64,000 bases of DNA from Hydrogenoanaerobacterium saccharovorans. Lineage in GTDB: Bacteria; Bacillota; Clostridia; Oscillospirales; Ruminococcaceae. The notes below the pieces were generated by a model, which searched no databases, was not told the DNA's origin, and was given only the letters and a program-made list of their open reading frames with translations. Shown one piece after another: positions 39,995 through 48,823 of this stretch (positions within the stretch are counted from its first letter, which is position 1; the number at the start of each line of letters is the position of its first letter). The position numbers and the translations under genes were made by a program. The stretch covers positions 558,001 to 622,000 of the forward strand of contig NZ_RKRD01000001.1 of the NCBI RefSeq assembly GCF_003814745.1, in the 5' to 3' direction.

Positions 39995-40166
39995 GCGGAC
40001 GGTGGTTTCTCCACACCGTCCGCTGCTTTTATAAGGGCATATACATATGCTGTGCCTTTATAAAAGCAAAACCGACATTCATCTAACTCTCGCAATAGAG
40101 TGACAATAGCCGCAAGGCAAGAGCAAAGGAAAGACGCCGCATCTCCAACGGTGTCTTTCTTTTTTG
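39995..40166 (+). other. Run of hairpins between surface protein and rimP
   Basis: Hairpin A: GCGGACGGTG (39995-40004) with CACCGTCCGC (40014-40023), then TTTT: a terminator for the surface protein. Hairpin B: TTTTATAAGGGCA (40027-40039) with TGCCTTTATAAAA (40053-40065). Small hairpins ACTCT/AGAGT (40086-40101) and GCC-GCAA-GGC (40109-40118). Hairpin C: GAAAGACGCCG (40129-40139) with CGGTGTCTTTC (40149-40159), then TTTTTTT: a second terminator. The middle part, ending in its own terminator, could be a small RNA. Confidence 0.5.
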
Positions 40167-40196
40167 CCGATTTTATCAAATTAATTCTTTTTTTAC

Positions 40197-40225
40197 TTGC
40201 AAAAGCAAAAAAATCATGATACTAT
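40197..40225 (+). promoter_or_regulatory. Promoter of the rimP-nusA-infB operon
   Basis: TTGCAA (40197-40202), 17-bp spacer, TACTAT (40220-40225). Confidence 0.65.
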
Positions 40226-40250
40226 ATTAAAAGTAAAAGATTGAGTTGTG

Positions 40251-40274
40251 AAAGAGTGGGGTTACCCGCTCTTT
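40251..40274 (+). promoter_or_regulatory. Leader hairpin of the rimP operon
   Basis: AAAGAGTGGG-GTTA-CCCGCTCTTT, a 10-bp stem with one G-T type mismatch just after the promoter. Similar AAAGAGTGGG hairpins commonly precede rimP in Firmicutes. About 160 nt of leader separate it from the start codon. Confidence 0.55.
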
Positions 40275-40433
40275 TGTTTATGTATGGGGTAAACAGCTTG
40301 TTTGCACATTTATTTTTCTGCATTTTACAGTCAAGTAACGCGGGCAGAAAATACCGCTCAAAGCAATTATCGAAGCGCGCCTGTTCAATGCGCAATGCAA
40401 ACAAAACCTTGCAAAAAAAGGAATGGTGGTATC

Positions 40434-40919
40434 TTGGCAAAAGGGAAAAACACAGTAACACTCGTCAGCGAAGTGGTTCAGCCGGTTGCTGATGAAATGG
40501 GGCTGATACTCTGGGATGTGCGCTTTGAAAAAGAGGGTGCGTCCTGGTATTTGCGCCTATTTATAGATAAAGAGGGCGGCGTAACCATTGACGATTGTGA
40601 GAATTTCAGCCGAACAGTGGATAAACTATTAGATGAAGCCGACCCAATCGACCAAAGCTATTATCTTGAGGTTGGTTCACCGGGGATTGAACGTGAACTT
40701 GTGAAAGACTGGCATTTTAAACAGTATATTGGTCAGATGGTGAATGTGCGTTTTATTCGCCCGGTGGAAGGGCAAAAGGATTTTGTAGGGAAGCTTACTG
40801 CATACGATAACAATGAGATTACACTATTGCTGGATGAGGATTTGGAGATGAACATTCCCCTTACCGAAACTGCATATGTTAGACTATACGATGATTTTGA
40901 TATGGGAGGACTCGACTAA
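40434..40919 (+). CDS. rimP: Ribosome maturation factor RimP
   Basis: 161 residues, the normal size. It reads VTLVSEVVQPVADEMGLILW, then GASWYLRLFIDKEGGVTIDD, CENFSRTVDKLLDEAD, YYLEVGSPGIERELV and NVRFIRPVEGQ, the standard RimP pattern; it helps assemble the 30S subunit. I chose the TTG at 40434 (LAKGKNTV) with AAAGGA upstream; the longer reading from 40302 adds 44 residues not found in the family. First gene of the translation operon; the nusA ATG begins one base after its stop. Confidence 0.92.
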   Translation: MAKGKNTVTLVSEVVQPVADEMGLILWDVRFEKEGASWYLRLFIDKEGGVTIDDCENFSRTVDKLLDEADPIDQSYYLEVGSPGIERELVKDWHFKQYIGQMVNVRFIRPVEGQKDFVGKLTAYDNNEITLLLDEDLEMNIPLTETAYVRLYDDFDMGGLD

Positions 40920-40920
40920 A

Positions 40921-41982
40921 ATGAATAACGAGTTTTTTGAGGCACTGGCGCTTCTGGAAAAAGAAAAGGGCATTCCTGTAGACTACCTGCTGGAAAAAAT
41001 CAAAGCGGCAATTGCCATTGCGGTAAAGCGCGATTACGGCGGAACGGAGAATGCTCTGGTCGATATCGATCCCACAAAAGGCTCTTTTCATGTTGCTATC
41101 CGCAAAGATGTAGTTGACCACATCGAAAATGAATACACCGATATCCTTTTAGAGGATGCCCTCAAACACAGCAAACATGCAGAAATTGGCGGAACCGTCG
41201 AGATTGCATTGGAAACCAAACAATTTGGCCGTATTGCTGCACAGGCTGCCAAGCATGTCATTCGTCAGGGCATTCGTGAGGCTGAAAAAGGCCAACTGTT
41301 GCAGGAGTTTCAGAGCAAAGAGCATGAAATCGTTTCTGCAATTGTTTCTCGTATCGACAGCAAAAAAGGCATTGCCTCTCTTGAAATCGGTCGAAACGAG
41401 GCAGTTCTTCCCAAATCTGAGCAAGTCCCTACCGAAGAGCTTGTGGAAGGCCAGCGCATCAAGGTTTATGTGGTTGAAGTTACAAACTCTGAAAAAGGCC
41501 CCCGTATAATGATTTCACGTACCCATCCCGGTTTGGTAAAACGTTTGTTTGAGATAGAAGTCCCCGAAATTTATGACGGCACCGTTGAGATTAAAGCAAT
41601 ATCGCGTGAGGCGGGCAGCCGTACCAAACTTGCGGTTTGGAGCAAAGATGAAAACGTTGACGCGGTAGGCTCATGCATCGGCCCCAAAGGCAGCCGTGTT
41701 GCTAAAATTGTAGATGAGCTTGACGGCGAAAAAATAGATGTTGTTAAATACTCGGAGGACCCGGCGCAGTTTATCTCTGCTGCACTTTCGCCTGCCGATG
41801 TTGTGTCCGTCGAGGTAGATCCGGAAGGTGCAAGAATGTGTAAAGTTACCGTTCCCGACAATCAGCTTTCGCTGGCAATCGGCAACAAGGGCCAAAATGC
41901 ACGTCTTGCCGCAAAACTTACCGGATGGAAAATTGATATTCGCCCTGAGAGTGGTTTCTTTGGCGAAGAAGTGGAAGAATAA
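40921..41982 (+). CDS. nusA: Transcription termination/antitermination factor NusA
   Basis: 353 residues. N-terminal RNA polymerase-binding domain (MNNEFFEALALLEKEKGIPV, then FHVAIRKDVVDHIENEY), S1 domain (about 135-200, IVSAIVSRIDSKKGIASLEI) and two KH domains (VDAVGSCIGPKGSRVAKIV and LSLAIGNKGQNARLAAKLTG). No C-terminal acidic repeats, as usual in Firmicutes. The start ATG is 1 base after the rimP stop, behind GGGAGGAC. Confidence 0.95.
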   Translation: MNNEFFEALALLEKEKGIPVDYLLEKIKAAIAIAVKRDYGGTENALVDIDPTKGSFHVAIRKDVVDHIENEYTDILLEDALKHSKHAEIGGTVEIALETKQFGRIAAQAAKHVIRQGIREAEKGQLLQEFQSKEHEIVSAIVSRIDSKKGIASLEIGRNEAVLPKSEQVPTEELVEGQRIKVYVVEVTNSEKGPRIMISRTHPGLVKRLFEIEVPEIYDGTVEIKAISREAGSRTKLAVWSKDENVDAVGSCIGPKGSRVAKIVDELDGEKIDVVKYSEDPAQFISAALSPADVVSVEVDPEGARMCKVTVPDNQLSLAIGNKGQNARLAAKLTGWKIDIRPESGFFGEEVEE

Positions 41983-42009
41983 TAGCGTTACAAATTAGGA
42001 GGCAGACAT

Positions 42010-42279
42010 ATGCAAACCAGAAAGGTACCTTTGAGGATGTGTTCGGGCTGTGGTGAGATGAAGCCGAAAAAAGAGCTGATTCGTGTTGTTAAAAGCCCTG
42101 AGGGCGTAATATCTCTCGACACGGTGGGTAAAAAACCGGGAAGAGGTGCTTATGTCTGCAATAATATAGAATGTCTGAAAAAAGCGAGAAAGACCAGGCG
42201 GTTTGAACGTTCTTTCTCCTGTCAAATACCGGAGGAGGTATACAACCGCATGGAGGAGGAATTGGAAAAAGGTGAATAG
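42010..42279 (+). CDS. rnpM: RNase P modulator RnpM (YlxR, DUF448)
   Basis: 89 residues with the signature VPLRMCSGCGEMKPKKELIR, GRGAYVCNNIECLKKA: two Cys pairs and GRGAY. YlxR proteins bind RNA, and in Bacillus the protein binds RNase P RNA. AGGAGG lies before the ATG. It overlaps the next gene by 8 nt in the conserved nusA-ylxR-ylxQ-infB order. Confidence 0.92.
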   Translation: MQTRKVPLRMCSGCGEMKPKKELIRVVKSPEGVISLDTVGKKPGRGAYVCNNIECLKKARKTRRFERSFSCQIPEEVYNRMEEELEKGE

Positions 42280-42583
42280 GCTTTTATCAACCATCTCGCT
42301 GACAAAAAGGGCAGGAAAGCTTTTGATGGGATTCGATCAGGTAAAGGATGCAGTCTTAAAAGGCGAAGCAGAGATTGTGCTTACCGCATCGGATTTATCA
42401 GAAAAATCACGTAAAGGAATGGACCTTATCTGCGAGGCGGAAAACATAGAGAGCTTCACACTGCCAATCTCAATGGACGAATTTGCGTATGAGATTGGTA
42501 AGCGAACAGGAATAATAGCGGTGACAGATCCGGGCCTTGCCGGGAAGCTACGTACAATGTTAAGCCGCGAAACAGAGAAATAA
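42272..42583 (+). CDS. ylxQ: L7Ae-family K-turn-binding protein YlxQ
   Basis: 103 residues. LLSTISLTKRAGKLLMGFDQ, VKDAVLKGEAEIVLTASD and ISMDEFAYEIGKRTGIIAVT are typical of L7Ae/L30e-like YlxQ proteins. The start is GTG (42272-42274) inside the end of rnpM, with GGAGGA 11 nt upstream; the longer reading lies in rnpM sequence and is out of family. Fourth gene of the operon. Confidence 0.88.
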   Translation: MNRLLSTISLTKRAGKLLMGFDQVKDAVLKGEAEIVLTASDLSEKSRKGMDLICEAENIESFTLPISMDEFAYEIGKRTGIIAVTDPGLAGKLRTMLSRETEK

Positions 42584-42598
42584 GGAGGATTTTATTCT

Positions 42599-45238
42599 AT
42601 GATGATTAAATATAAAGTCAGCGAGGTTGCAAAAGATTTGGGCGTTGCCAGCAAGGAAATTGTTGAATTGCTTGGTAAGGTAAGCGAAACCCCGCCTAAA
42701 TCGCAAACTGCTCTTTCCGAGAGCGAGCTGAACGTTGTGTTTGAGAACTACACTCAGAAAAAACAGGTGGAGAGCTTTGACACATATTTTGCGCAGGCAG
42801 ATGAAAAAGAGGCACCCCAGCCTGCACCGAAACCGGCTGCAACACCTGCAACATCTGCAGCACCTGCAGCACCTGCAGCACCCGCAGCACCCGCAACACC
42901 CGCACAGCAGCCGAAACAGAGCATGCCCAATGGCAGACCTGCTCCTCAGTTTCGCCCCAACACCAACCGTCCACCGGTGGGTGGTGCTCAGAATGCTCAA
43001 AAGCCGGCGTATCAGGGCAACAGGCCATCGAGCCAAGGCGGTCAGGGCGGCGGACAGAGACCGTTCAATCAGCAAGGCAACCGTCCCTCCTATCAGGGTG
43101 GAGGTCAAGGCGGTCAACGTCCTGCATATCAGGGGAACAGACCGTACAACAACAATAATAACTCATCTGCCAAAGCACCGTCAAAACCTACGTATCAGCG
43201 TCCGGCAGTCAATCCTGCCAAACCGGCAGCTCCGCTCATTGTAGATGCGCAGGGGAATAAGGGCAGAGACGTACGCGTGGTTGATATGAGAGCCTCGCAG
43301 GTAAACTTAGACAAATATAACGAGAAATACGAGCGTATTGCACCTACAACCTTCGCAAAAGATAACATTGTAAAGAAACAAAAACTGACACAGCGCAGTG
43401 CTCAGCGTGGCAGACCGAATTATTCACGCCGTGAGCAGGAGCAGCTCAAGCTTCGCAAACTTGAGATGGAGCGTCAAAGACGTCAAAAGCTCGAAATCAC
43501 CATTCCGGAAGAGATTACCGTAGGCGAACTTGCATTGAGGCTAAAAGTTCAGGCAGCTGAAATTATCAAAAAGCTGATGGTCAACGGAGTGATGGCGGCT
43601 CAGAATGACGTGATCGATTACGATACCGCTGCGCTTGTTGCAATGGAAATCGGTGCAAAAGTTGAAAAAGAAGTACTTGTTACTATAGAAGACCGCTTGA
43701 TTGACGATAGTGAAGACGATACCGGCAACCTCCATCCAAGAAGCCCCGTTGTTGTTGTTATGGGTCACGTTGACCATGGTAAAACTTCTTTGCTCGATGC
43801 CATCCGCAATGCGCATGTAACCGCGGTAGAGGCAGGCGGCATTACCCAGCACATTGGTGCATACCGTGTTGAAGTGAACAACAACAATTATGTAACCTTT
43901 TTAGATACACCCGGACATGAGGCGTTTACCTCGATGAGAGCACGTGGTGCGCAAGTTACCGATATTGCTATCCTTGTAGTTGCTGCCGATGACGGTATCA
44001 TGCCGCAAACGGTTGAGGCAATCAATCATGCCAAAGCCGCCGGTGTTTCTATTATCGTTGCAATCAATAAAATGGATAAGCCCACTGCCAACCCCGATAA
44101 AGTAAAGCAGGAGCTTACCGAGTACGAACTTGTTCCCGAAGAATGGGGCGGCGACGTCATCTGCGTACCGGTGTCGGCAAAAACGCATGAAGGCATTGAT
44201 ACCCTGCTCGAGATGGTTCAGTTGGTTTCAGAAGTAAAAGAGCTTAAGGCCAACCCGGCTAGACAAGCAAAAGGTACGGTTATTGAGGCGAAGCTGGATA
44301 AAGGCCGCGGACCTGTTGCAACTATTTTGGTGCAGAACGGTACCCTGCGTACAGGTGATATTGTAATTGCAGGCACCACTACCGGCAGAGTTCGTGTAAT
44401 GCTGAACGACCGCGGTGAAAAAGTAGAAGAGGCAGGCCCAAGCGTACCGGTTGAAATCACAGGCCTTACCGAAGTGCCTTCTGCAGGCGATATCTTCAAC
44501 GCGGTTGAGGATGAAAAACTGGCTCGTGAGCTGGTTGAACAAAGAAAACATCAGCAGAAAGAAGAAGTCTTCCAAAGCTATCATAAAGTTACTTTGGATA
44601 ATTTGTTTGATCAGATTGCCGAGGGCGAAATGAAAGAACTGCCGATTATTGTAAAAGCAGACGTCGCAGGTTCTGTTGAGGCTGTTCGCCAGTCTCTTGA
44701 AAAAATCTCAAATACAGAGGTTCGTGTTCGCGTGATTCATGGCGCTGTTGGCGCAGTCAGCGAAAGCGATGTCATGCTTGCAGCTGCTTCCAACGCAATT
44801 ATCGTTGGGTTTAACGTTCGCCCTGACCCTGTTGCAAAACTCAAAGCAGAGAACGACGGTGTTGATATCCGCCTGTATCGTATCATCTACGATGCAATTG
44901 AGGAAATCAGCACAGCGATGAAAGGCATGCTTGCACCGAAATACCGTGATGTGGATTTGGGCAGAGCAGAGGTTCGTCAGGTAATTAACATCACAAGCGT
45001 AGGTAAAGTTGCAGGATGTTATGTACTGGATGGTAAAATTACCAGAAATGCCAAAATTCGTATCGTACGTGACGGCATTATCATTGCAGATGACAAACTG
45101 GATAGCCTGAAGCGCTTTAAAGATGATGTAAAAGAAGTTGCAAGCGGTTACGAGTGCGGTATGAGCCTCGAACGCTTTAACGACATCAAAGAGGGCGACA
45201 TTTTTGAGGCATATGAAGTTGAGGAATACCGTGACTGA
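42599..45238 (+). CDS. infB: Translation initiation factor IF-2
   Basis: 879 residues. The N-terminal part begins with an IF2_N motif (YKVSEVAKDLGVASKEIVEL), followed by a disordered linker (about 65-220) made of Pro/Ala repeats and then Gly/Gln/Asn-rich stretches (GNRPSYQGGGQGGQRPAYQG). A second IF2_N lies near 305-355. The G domain carries GHVDHGKTSLLDAIR, DTPGHEAF and NKMDKP; domains II, III and IV follow and the protein ends FEAYEVEEYRD. It places fMet-tRNA on the 30S subunit. AAGGAGGATTTTATTCT precedes two consecutive ATG codons. Confidence 0.95.
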   Translation: MMIKYKVSEVAKDLGVASKEIVELLGKVSETPPKSQTALSESELNVVFENYTQKKQVESFDTYFAQADEKEAPQPAPKPAATPATSAAPAAPAAPAAPATPAQQPKQSMPNGRPAPQFRPNTNRPPVGGAQNAQKPAYQGNRPSSQGGQGGGQRPFNQQGNRPSYQGGGQGGQRPAYQGNRPYNNNNNSSAKAPSKPTYQRPAVNPAKPAAPLIVDAQGNKGRDVRVVDMRASQVNLDKYNEKYERIAPTTFAKDNIVKKQKLTQRSAQRGRPNYSRREQEQLKLRKLEMERQRRQKLEITIPEEITVGELALRLKVQAAEIIKKLMVNGVMAAQNDVIDYDTAALVAMEIGAKVEKEVLVTIEDRLIDDSEDDTGNLHPRSPVVVVMGHVDHGKTSLLDAIRNAHVTAVEAGGITQHIGAYRVEVNNNNYVTFLDTPGHEAFTSMRARGAQVTDIAILVVAADDGIMPQTVEAINHAKAAGVSIIVAINKMDKPTANPDKVKQELTEYELVPEEWGGDVICVPVSAKTHEGIDTLLEMVQLVSEVKELKANPARQAKGTVIEAKLDKGRGPVATILVQNGTLRTGDIVIAGTTTGRVRVMLNDRGEKVEEAGPSVPVEITGLTEVPSAGDIFNAVEDEKLARELVEQRKHQQKEEVFQSYHKVTLDNLFDQIAEGEMKELPIIVKADVAGSVEAVRQSLEKISNTEVRVRVIHGAVGAVSESDVMLAAASNAIIVGFNVRPDPVAKLKAENDGVDIRLYRIIYDAIEEISTAMKGMLAPKYRDVDLGRAEVRQVINITSVGKVAGCYVLDGKITRNAKIRIVRDGIIIADDKLDSLKRFKDDVKEVASGYECGMSLERFNDIKEGDIFEAYEVEEYRD
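42838..42905 (+). repeat. 9-bp coding microsatellite in infB
   Basis: About seven imperfect copies of GCACCTGCA/GCACCCGCA encode an Ala-Pro repeat in the IF-2 linker. Slippage here would change linker length without altering frame. Confidence 0.8.
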
Positions 45239-45347
45239 TAAAATAAATCCGATGTAATTTCGGGGAATACTCTTCTTTTCACCGGTGCCTTATGTGACCG
45301 GTGAAAAGGGCAACAGATGAAATGATAGAATATATAGGAGATATACT

Positions 45348-45701
45348 ATGGGAAGCTATCGTGCAGACCGTACAGCAGAAGATGTAAAGCGTGAACTCAC
45401 CGCGATTATGGGAACTCTCAAAGATCCCAGAATCACCGGCATGCTGAGTATTGTAAAAATCGATCTCGCAAGAGATCTTTCGGTGTGCAAGGCGTATATT
45501 AGTTCGCTCGACGGCATACAAGCCGCTACTGAGGCAGTAAAAGGGCTCAACAATGCAGCAGGTTTTGTTCGGCGTGAGCTGGGCGCCCGTTTGGCATTGC
45601 GCCATACTCCTTCGGTAAAATTTATAGCAGATAATTCAATTGAGCAAAGTGCAGAAATTTTTAAGATTATGGATGATATCGAACATCCTAAAAACAAATA
45701 G
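45348..45701 (+). CDS. rbfA: Ribosome-binding factor A
   Basis: 117 residues: YRADRTAEDVKRELTAIMGT, LKDPRITGMLSIVKIDLARD, LSVCKAYIS and RRELGARLALRHTPSVKFIA are the RbfA KH-like domain. It helps mature the 16S rRNA 5' end. It follows infB by 109 bp, with AGGAGATATACT before the ATG. The gap includes CACCGGTG, a short inverted repeat that is not a clear terminator. Confidence 0.93.
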   Translation: MGSYRADRTAEDVKRELTAIMGTLKDPRITGMLSIVKIDLARDLSVCKAYISSLDGIQAATEAVKGLNNAAGFVRRELGARLALRHTPSVKFIADNSIEQSAEIFKIMDDIEHPKNK

Positions 45702-45718
45702 AAATTGGGGGGATTTGG

Positions 45719-46681
45719 ATGAGCGGTTCAATTACATTGGAACAGGTATGCAATCGGTTAAAAAAGCAGGATAATATCTTGATACTTGCTCACCAAAATC
45801 CTGATGGAGATACTTTGGGCTCTTGCTTTGCGCTTTTGTATGCGTTGCAGTCTATGGGCAAGCATGCGCGGGTAGAATGTTCCGACCCATTTCCCCTCCG
45901 TTATCAATTTATGTTTCCCGATTATGTACCGGAGCAATTTACGGAACAGTACATTGTAGCAGCCGATATCGCCGATACGCAGCTGTTCGGGAAAAACAGC
46001 GAAAAATATATCGATAAAGTTGACCTTTGCATCGATCATCACCCCTCCAACACCTTTTACGCGACAGAAACTTATCTGGTGGCAGATGCCGCGGCAACGG
46101 CAGAGGTGATGATGGATGTGATTGACGGGTTGGGTGTTTCACTGAACCTTGCCATGGCAACTTGCATTTATACCGGTATTTCTACCGATACAGGCTGCTT
46201 TCGTTTTTCCAATACCACGGCAAAAACCCATAGGGCGGCATCGCGCGTAATCGGACTAGGCGTTGATAATGCAGAGATTAACCGCGAAATGTTTGGACGA
46301 AAAACGCAAAGCAGAATTGCAATTGAGCGCGAAGTTTACAATACAATGGAGTATCACTGTGATAACAAATGTGCTGTGATTTGCATGACTCAAGAAATGC
46401 TGCAAAAGGCAGGGGCGGATGACAGCGAATTGGAAGGTGTTTCCGCCATTCCATGCCAAATAGAAGGCGTAGAAGTAGGCGTTACCTTGCGCGAAAAAGA
46501 AGGCGGCTACAAAATATCGCTGCGTACCAGCAGATACATCGATGCATCCGAAATCTGTGCTCAGTTTGGCGGCGGCGGCCATGCACGTGCGTCCGGCTGC
46601 TTTATAAAAGATACACTCGAAAGTGCAAAGCAAAAGGTGCTTGCTGTTGTTAAAAAGGCATTTGCGGCCGCACAGTTATGA
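45719..46681 (+). CDS. nrnA: DHH-family phosphoesterase NrnA-like (oligoribonuclease/pAp phosphatase)
   Basis: 320 residues. The DHH domain has NILILAHQNPDGDTLGSCFA, VVAADIADT-type YIVAADIAD and DLCIDHHPSN, and the DHHA1 domain ends in QFGGGGHARASGCFIK. These are the metal-binding motifs of NrnA, which degrades short RNAs and converts pAp to AMP. It sits between rbfA and truB, the usual Firmicutes position. ATG follows GGGGGGATTTGG. Confidence 0.9.
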   Translation: MSGSITLEQVCNRLKKQDNILILAHQNPDGDTLGSCFALLYALQSMGKHARVECSDPFPLRYQFMFPDYVPEQFTEQYIVAADIADTQLFGKNSEKYIDKVDLCIDHHPSNTFYATETYLVADAAATAEVMMDVIDGLGVSLNLAMATCIYTGISTDTGCFRFSNTTAKTHRAASRVIGLGVDNAEINREMFGRKTQSRIAIEREVYNTMEYHCDNKCAVICMTQEMLQKAGADDSELEGVSAIPCQIEGVEVGVTLREKEGGYKISLRTSRYIDASEICAQFGGGGHARASGCFIKDTLESAKQKVLAVVKKAFAAAQL

Positions 46682-46870
46682 TGCAGCACATTGGTATTGT
46701 TGCAAGGTTTACCGGACAGGTACGCATTCTTGAAGAAGCTGTTGGGGGAACCTAACAGCTTTCTCTGCTTTGTCTGTGAATAAAAGATTTTAATTACTCT
46801 TAAATAGATTTTCCTTTTGGAAAGGCTTTGCATTATTACCCGATAGAGAAGCCCGATTTTGGAGGTTTTC
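46682..46870 (+). other. Gap between nrnA and truB with a hairpin
   Basis: The nrnA stop overlaps an ATG (ATGATG) opening a 25-codon ORF (MMQHIGIVARFTGQVRILEE and on) that I cannot recognise. AAGCTGTT pairs with AACAGCTT at 46737-46762 around its stop. GGAGG before truB is at 46861-46865. Nothing else is seen. Confidence 0.35.
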
Positions 46871-47767
46871 ATGACAGGAATACTACTAATCGATAAACCA
46901 GCTGGTTTTACATCGTTTGATGTAATTGCCAAGATGCGGGGCATTACAAAAATACGCAAAATCGGACATGCCGGAACCCTCGACCCGATGGCGACCGGTG
47001 TTCTGCCGTTGTTTTTTGAAAATGCTACAAAAGCATGCGATATCATGCCAAACCAAGATAAACGGTATCGAGCACAGTTCCGTTTGGGCCTTACTACCGA
47101 TACGCAAGATATTACAGGCAAAATTTTAACCGAAACGAAAGTAACTGCGGGTACCGCCGATGTACTGGCAGTACTGGAGCACTTTCGCGGCAATATCGAG
47201 CAGCTGCCCCCTATGTATTCGGCAATACAGGTAAACGGGCAGCGGCTTTACGACATTGCACGAGAGGGCAAAACCATAGAACGCGAAAAACGCCCTGTAA
47301 CAATATACGAGCTGGAATTGCTTGAATCCGATGACACCACGCATACTTATACCATTGATGTAAGCTGTTCAAAAGGTACTTATATCCGCACAGTGTGCAA
47401 TGATATCGGAGAAGCTTTGGGGTGCGGTGCCACGCTTACACAACTGTGCCGTACCGAAGCAGCGGGCTTTGCATTGCGCGATTGCATCACGCTGCAAGAG
47501 GCACAGCAAAAAGCAGATGAGGGCACATTAACCAAATGTTTGCTGCCGATAGAATCTGTATTTGCATCCTTACCGCGTATTACTTTGGATGAGCGGCGTA
47601 CACAGTTGTTTCAAAACGGGGTAAGGCTTGATTTGGTACGCAACAAAATCCCCCCAATAGCGGGCTCTTTTACTGTTTATGGCGAAAAAAAAGGCTTTTT
47701 GGGTATTGCACATAACGATTACGATAAGAACGAACTTATTATGGAAAAACTGTTCTCGTTGCTTTAA
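46871..47767 (+). CDS. truB: tRNA pseudouridine(55) synthase TruB
   Basis: 298 residues. GILLIDKPAGFTSFDVIAKM opens the protein; GHAGTLDPMATGVLPLF holds the catalytic Asp; YSAIQVNGQRLYDIAREGK and CSKGTYIRTVCNDIGEALG follow. It makes pseudouridine 55 in tRNA. I chose the ATG at 46871 behind GGAGGTTTTC. Followed closely by ribF. Confidence 0.95.
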   Translation: MTGILLIDKPAGFTSFDVIAKMRGITKIRKIGHAGTLDPMATGVLPLFFENATKACDIMPNQDKRYRAQFRLGLTTDTQDITGKILTETKVTAGTADVLAVLEHFRGNIEQLPPMYSAIQVNGQRLYDIAREGKTIEREKRPVTIYELELLESDDTTHTYTIDVSCSKGTYIRTVCNDIGEALGCGATLTQLCRTEAAGFALRDCITLQEAQQKADEGTLTKCLLPIESVFASLPRITLDERRTQLFQNGVRLDLVRNKIPPIAGSFTVYGEKKGFLGIAHNDYDKNELIMEKLFSLL

Positions 47768-47781
47768 AGAGGTGGTATGAT

Positions 47782-48696
47782 TTGAATAGTATTGGAGAAA
47801 ATAGTAATACATCAATTGCTTTGGGCTTTTTTGATGGTGTTCATATAGGGCACCAGACGGTTATCCGTCAAGCGGTAGAACTTGCACACAAACAATCTCT
47901 GGTTCCTTGTGTATTTACTTTTACAACCGGTCATAGTGCTCCTACTGCTAAATTAAACGGAGGCGCCATTATCACCGAAGAGAACAAAGAGGCAGAATTG
48001 TACAAGCTTGGGGTTGAAAAAATTTTTTGCCCCGATTTTGAACTGTTTAAAGATATGACGGGCGAAGAATTCGTACGAGATATGTTGTTGAAGCAGTACC
48101 ATGCAAAGGCGCTGACCTGCGGTTTTGATTTTCATTTTGGAAAAAATGCGCGGTACGGTATTGAAGAGTTAATGCAGCTTTGCAAGAATTTTGGTATTCG
48201 GCTTTGTGTGGTGCCTGCGATTCTTGACGAAGGTAAAGCCATCAGTTCCACCCGCATTCGCGAGGCACTGCGTCAGGGAGATATCGAAACTGCAAACCGT
48301 CTGCTTGGCAGGCGATATGGTTTTGATTTTGAAGTGGTGCAGGGTAAACGGTTAGGCAGAACCATCAATGCACCTACCATCAATCAGCATTTTCCCAGTG
48401 GTTTTGAGCTACCTAAATTCGGCGTATACGCCTCTTTTGCCGAAGTGGATGGAAAACTCTACCCGGCAGTTACCAACATTGGTGTAAAACCCACTGTAAA
48501 AAGCGATCATATTCCCCTTGCCGAAACCTATATTATCGGCGTTAACGAAGATTTTTACGGTAAGCGAATACCAATTACTTTGGTACAATTTTTGCGCCCC
48601 GAAATGAAATATGCATCGGTAGAAGAATTAAAAAACAGTATCCACTGTGATATAGAAAAAGCCGTTGAAGTATGCGAAGTTTTTGCTTTACAATAG
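47782..48696 (+). CDS. ribF: Bifunctional riboflavin kinase/FAD synthetase RibF
   Basis: 304 residues. FAD synthetase half: ALGFFDGVHIGHQTVIRQAV (HxGH nucleotidyl-transfer motif), YHAKALTCGFDFHFGKNARY, ISSTRIREALRQGD. Riboflavin kinase half: GRTINAPTINQHF (variant of the PTAN motif), KFGVYASFAEVDG, TYIIGVNEDFYGKRI. It supplies FMN and FAD. Start TTG behind AAAGAGGTGGTATGAT; no nearby ATG is in frame. In this cell it would also feed the flavin-rich reductases elsewhere in the window. Confidence 0.92.
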   Translation: MNSIGENSNTSIALGFFDGVHIGHQTVIRQAVELAHKQSLVPCVFTFTTGHSAPTAKLNGGAIITEENKEAELYKLGVEKIFCPDFELFKDMTGEEFVRDMLLKQYHAKALTCGFDFHFGKNARYGIEELMQLCKNFGIRLCVVPAILDEGKAISSTRIREALRQGDIETANRLLGRRYGFDFEVVQGKRLGRTINAPTINQHFPSGFELPKFGVYASFAEVDGKLYPAVTNIGVKPTVKSDHIPLAETYIIGVNEDFYGKRIPITLVQFLRPEMKYASVEELKNSIHCDIEKAVEVCEVFALQ

Positions 48697-48715
48697 CAAA
48701 CTCTTGTGCTATACT
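48687..48715 (+). promoter_or_regulatory. rpsO promoter within the end of ribF
   Basis: TTTACA (48687-48692), 17-bp spacer, TATACT (48710-48715). The -35 lies inside the last ribF codons. Confidence 0.75.
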
Positions 48716-48820
48716 TATAAGGCTAACGCAGTCGTTATCTCGGCCTAGGGATTAAGCCCGATAAACGGGAACATACCTACCCTCTGCTGTGATAAACGCC
48801 AATGAAAAGAAAGAGGTATT
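48716..48820 (+). promoter_or_regulatory. Structured rpsO leader, probable S15 autoregulation site
   Basis: About 100 nt between the promoter and the S15 ATG. It holds GGCTAACGCAGTCGTTATC, then GGCCTAGGGATTAAGCC and CCGATAAACGGG, capable of several short helices, and ACCTACCCTC near the ribosome binding site. Many S15 genes are controlled by S15 binding to their own leader; the structure here is not a form I can match by eye. Confidence 0.4.
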
Positions 48821-48823
48821 ACA

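Noticed and set aside
40066..40166. Cyclic di-GMP riboswitch
   Set aside because: A GNRA hairpin and GACGC words are present, but the conserved core and order do not fit; kept only as an unassigned structured region.
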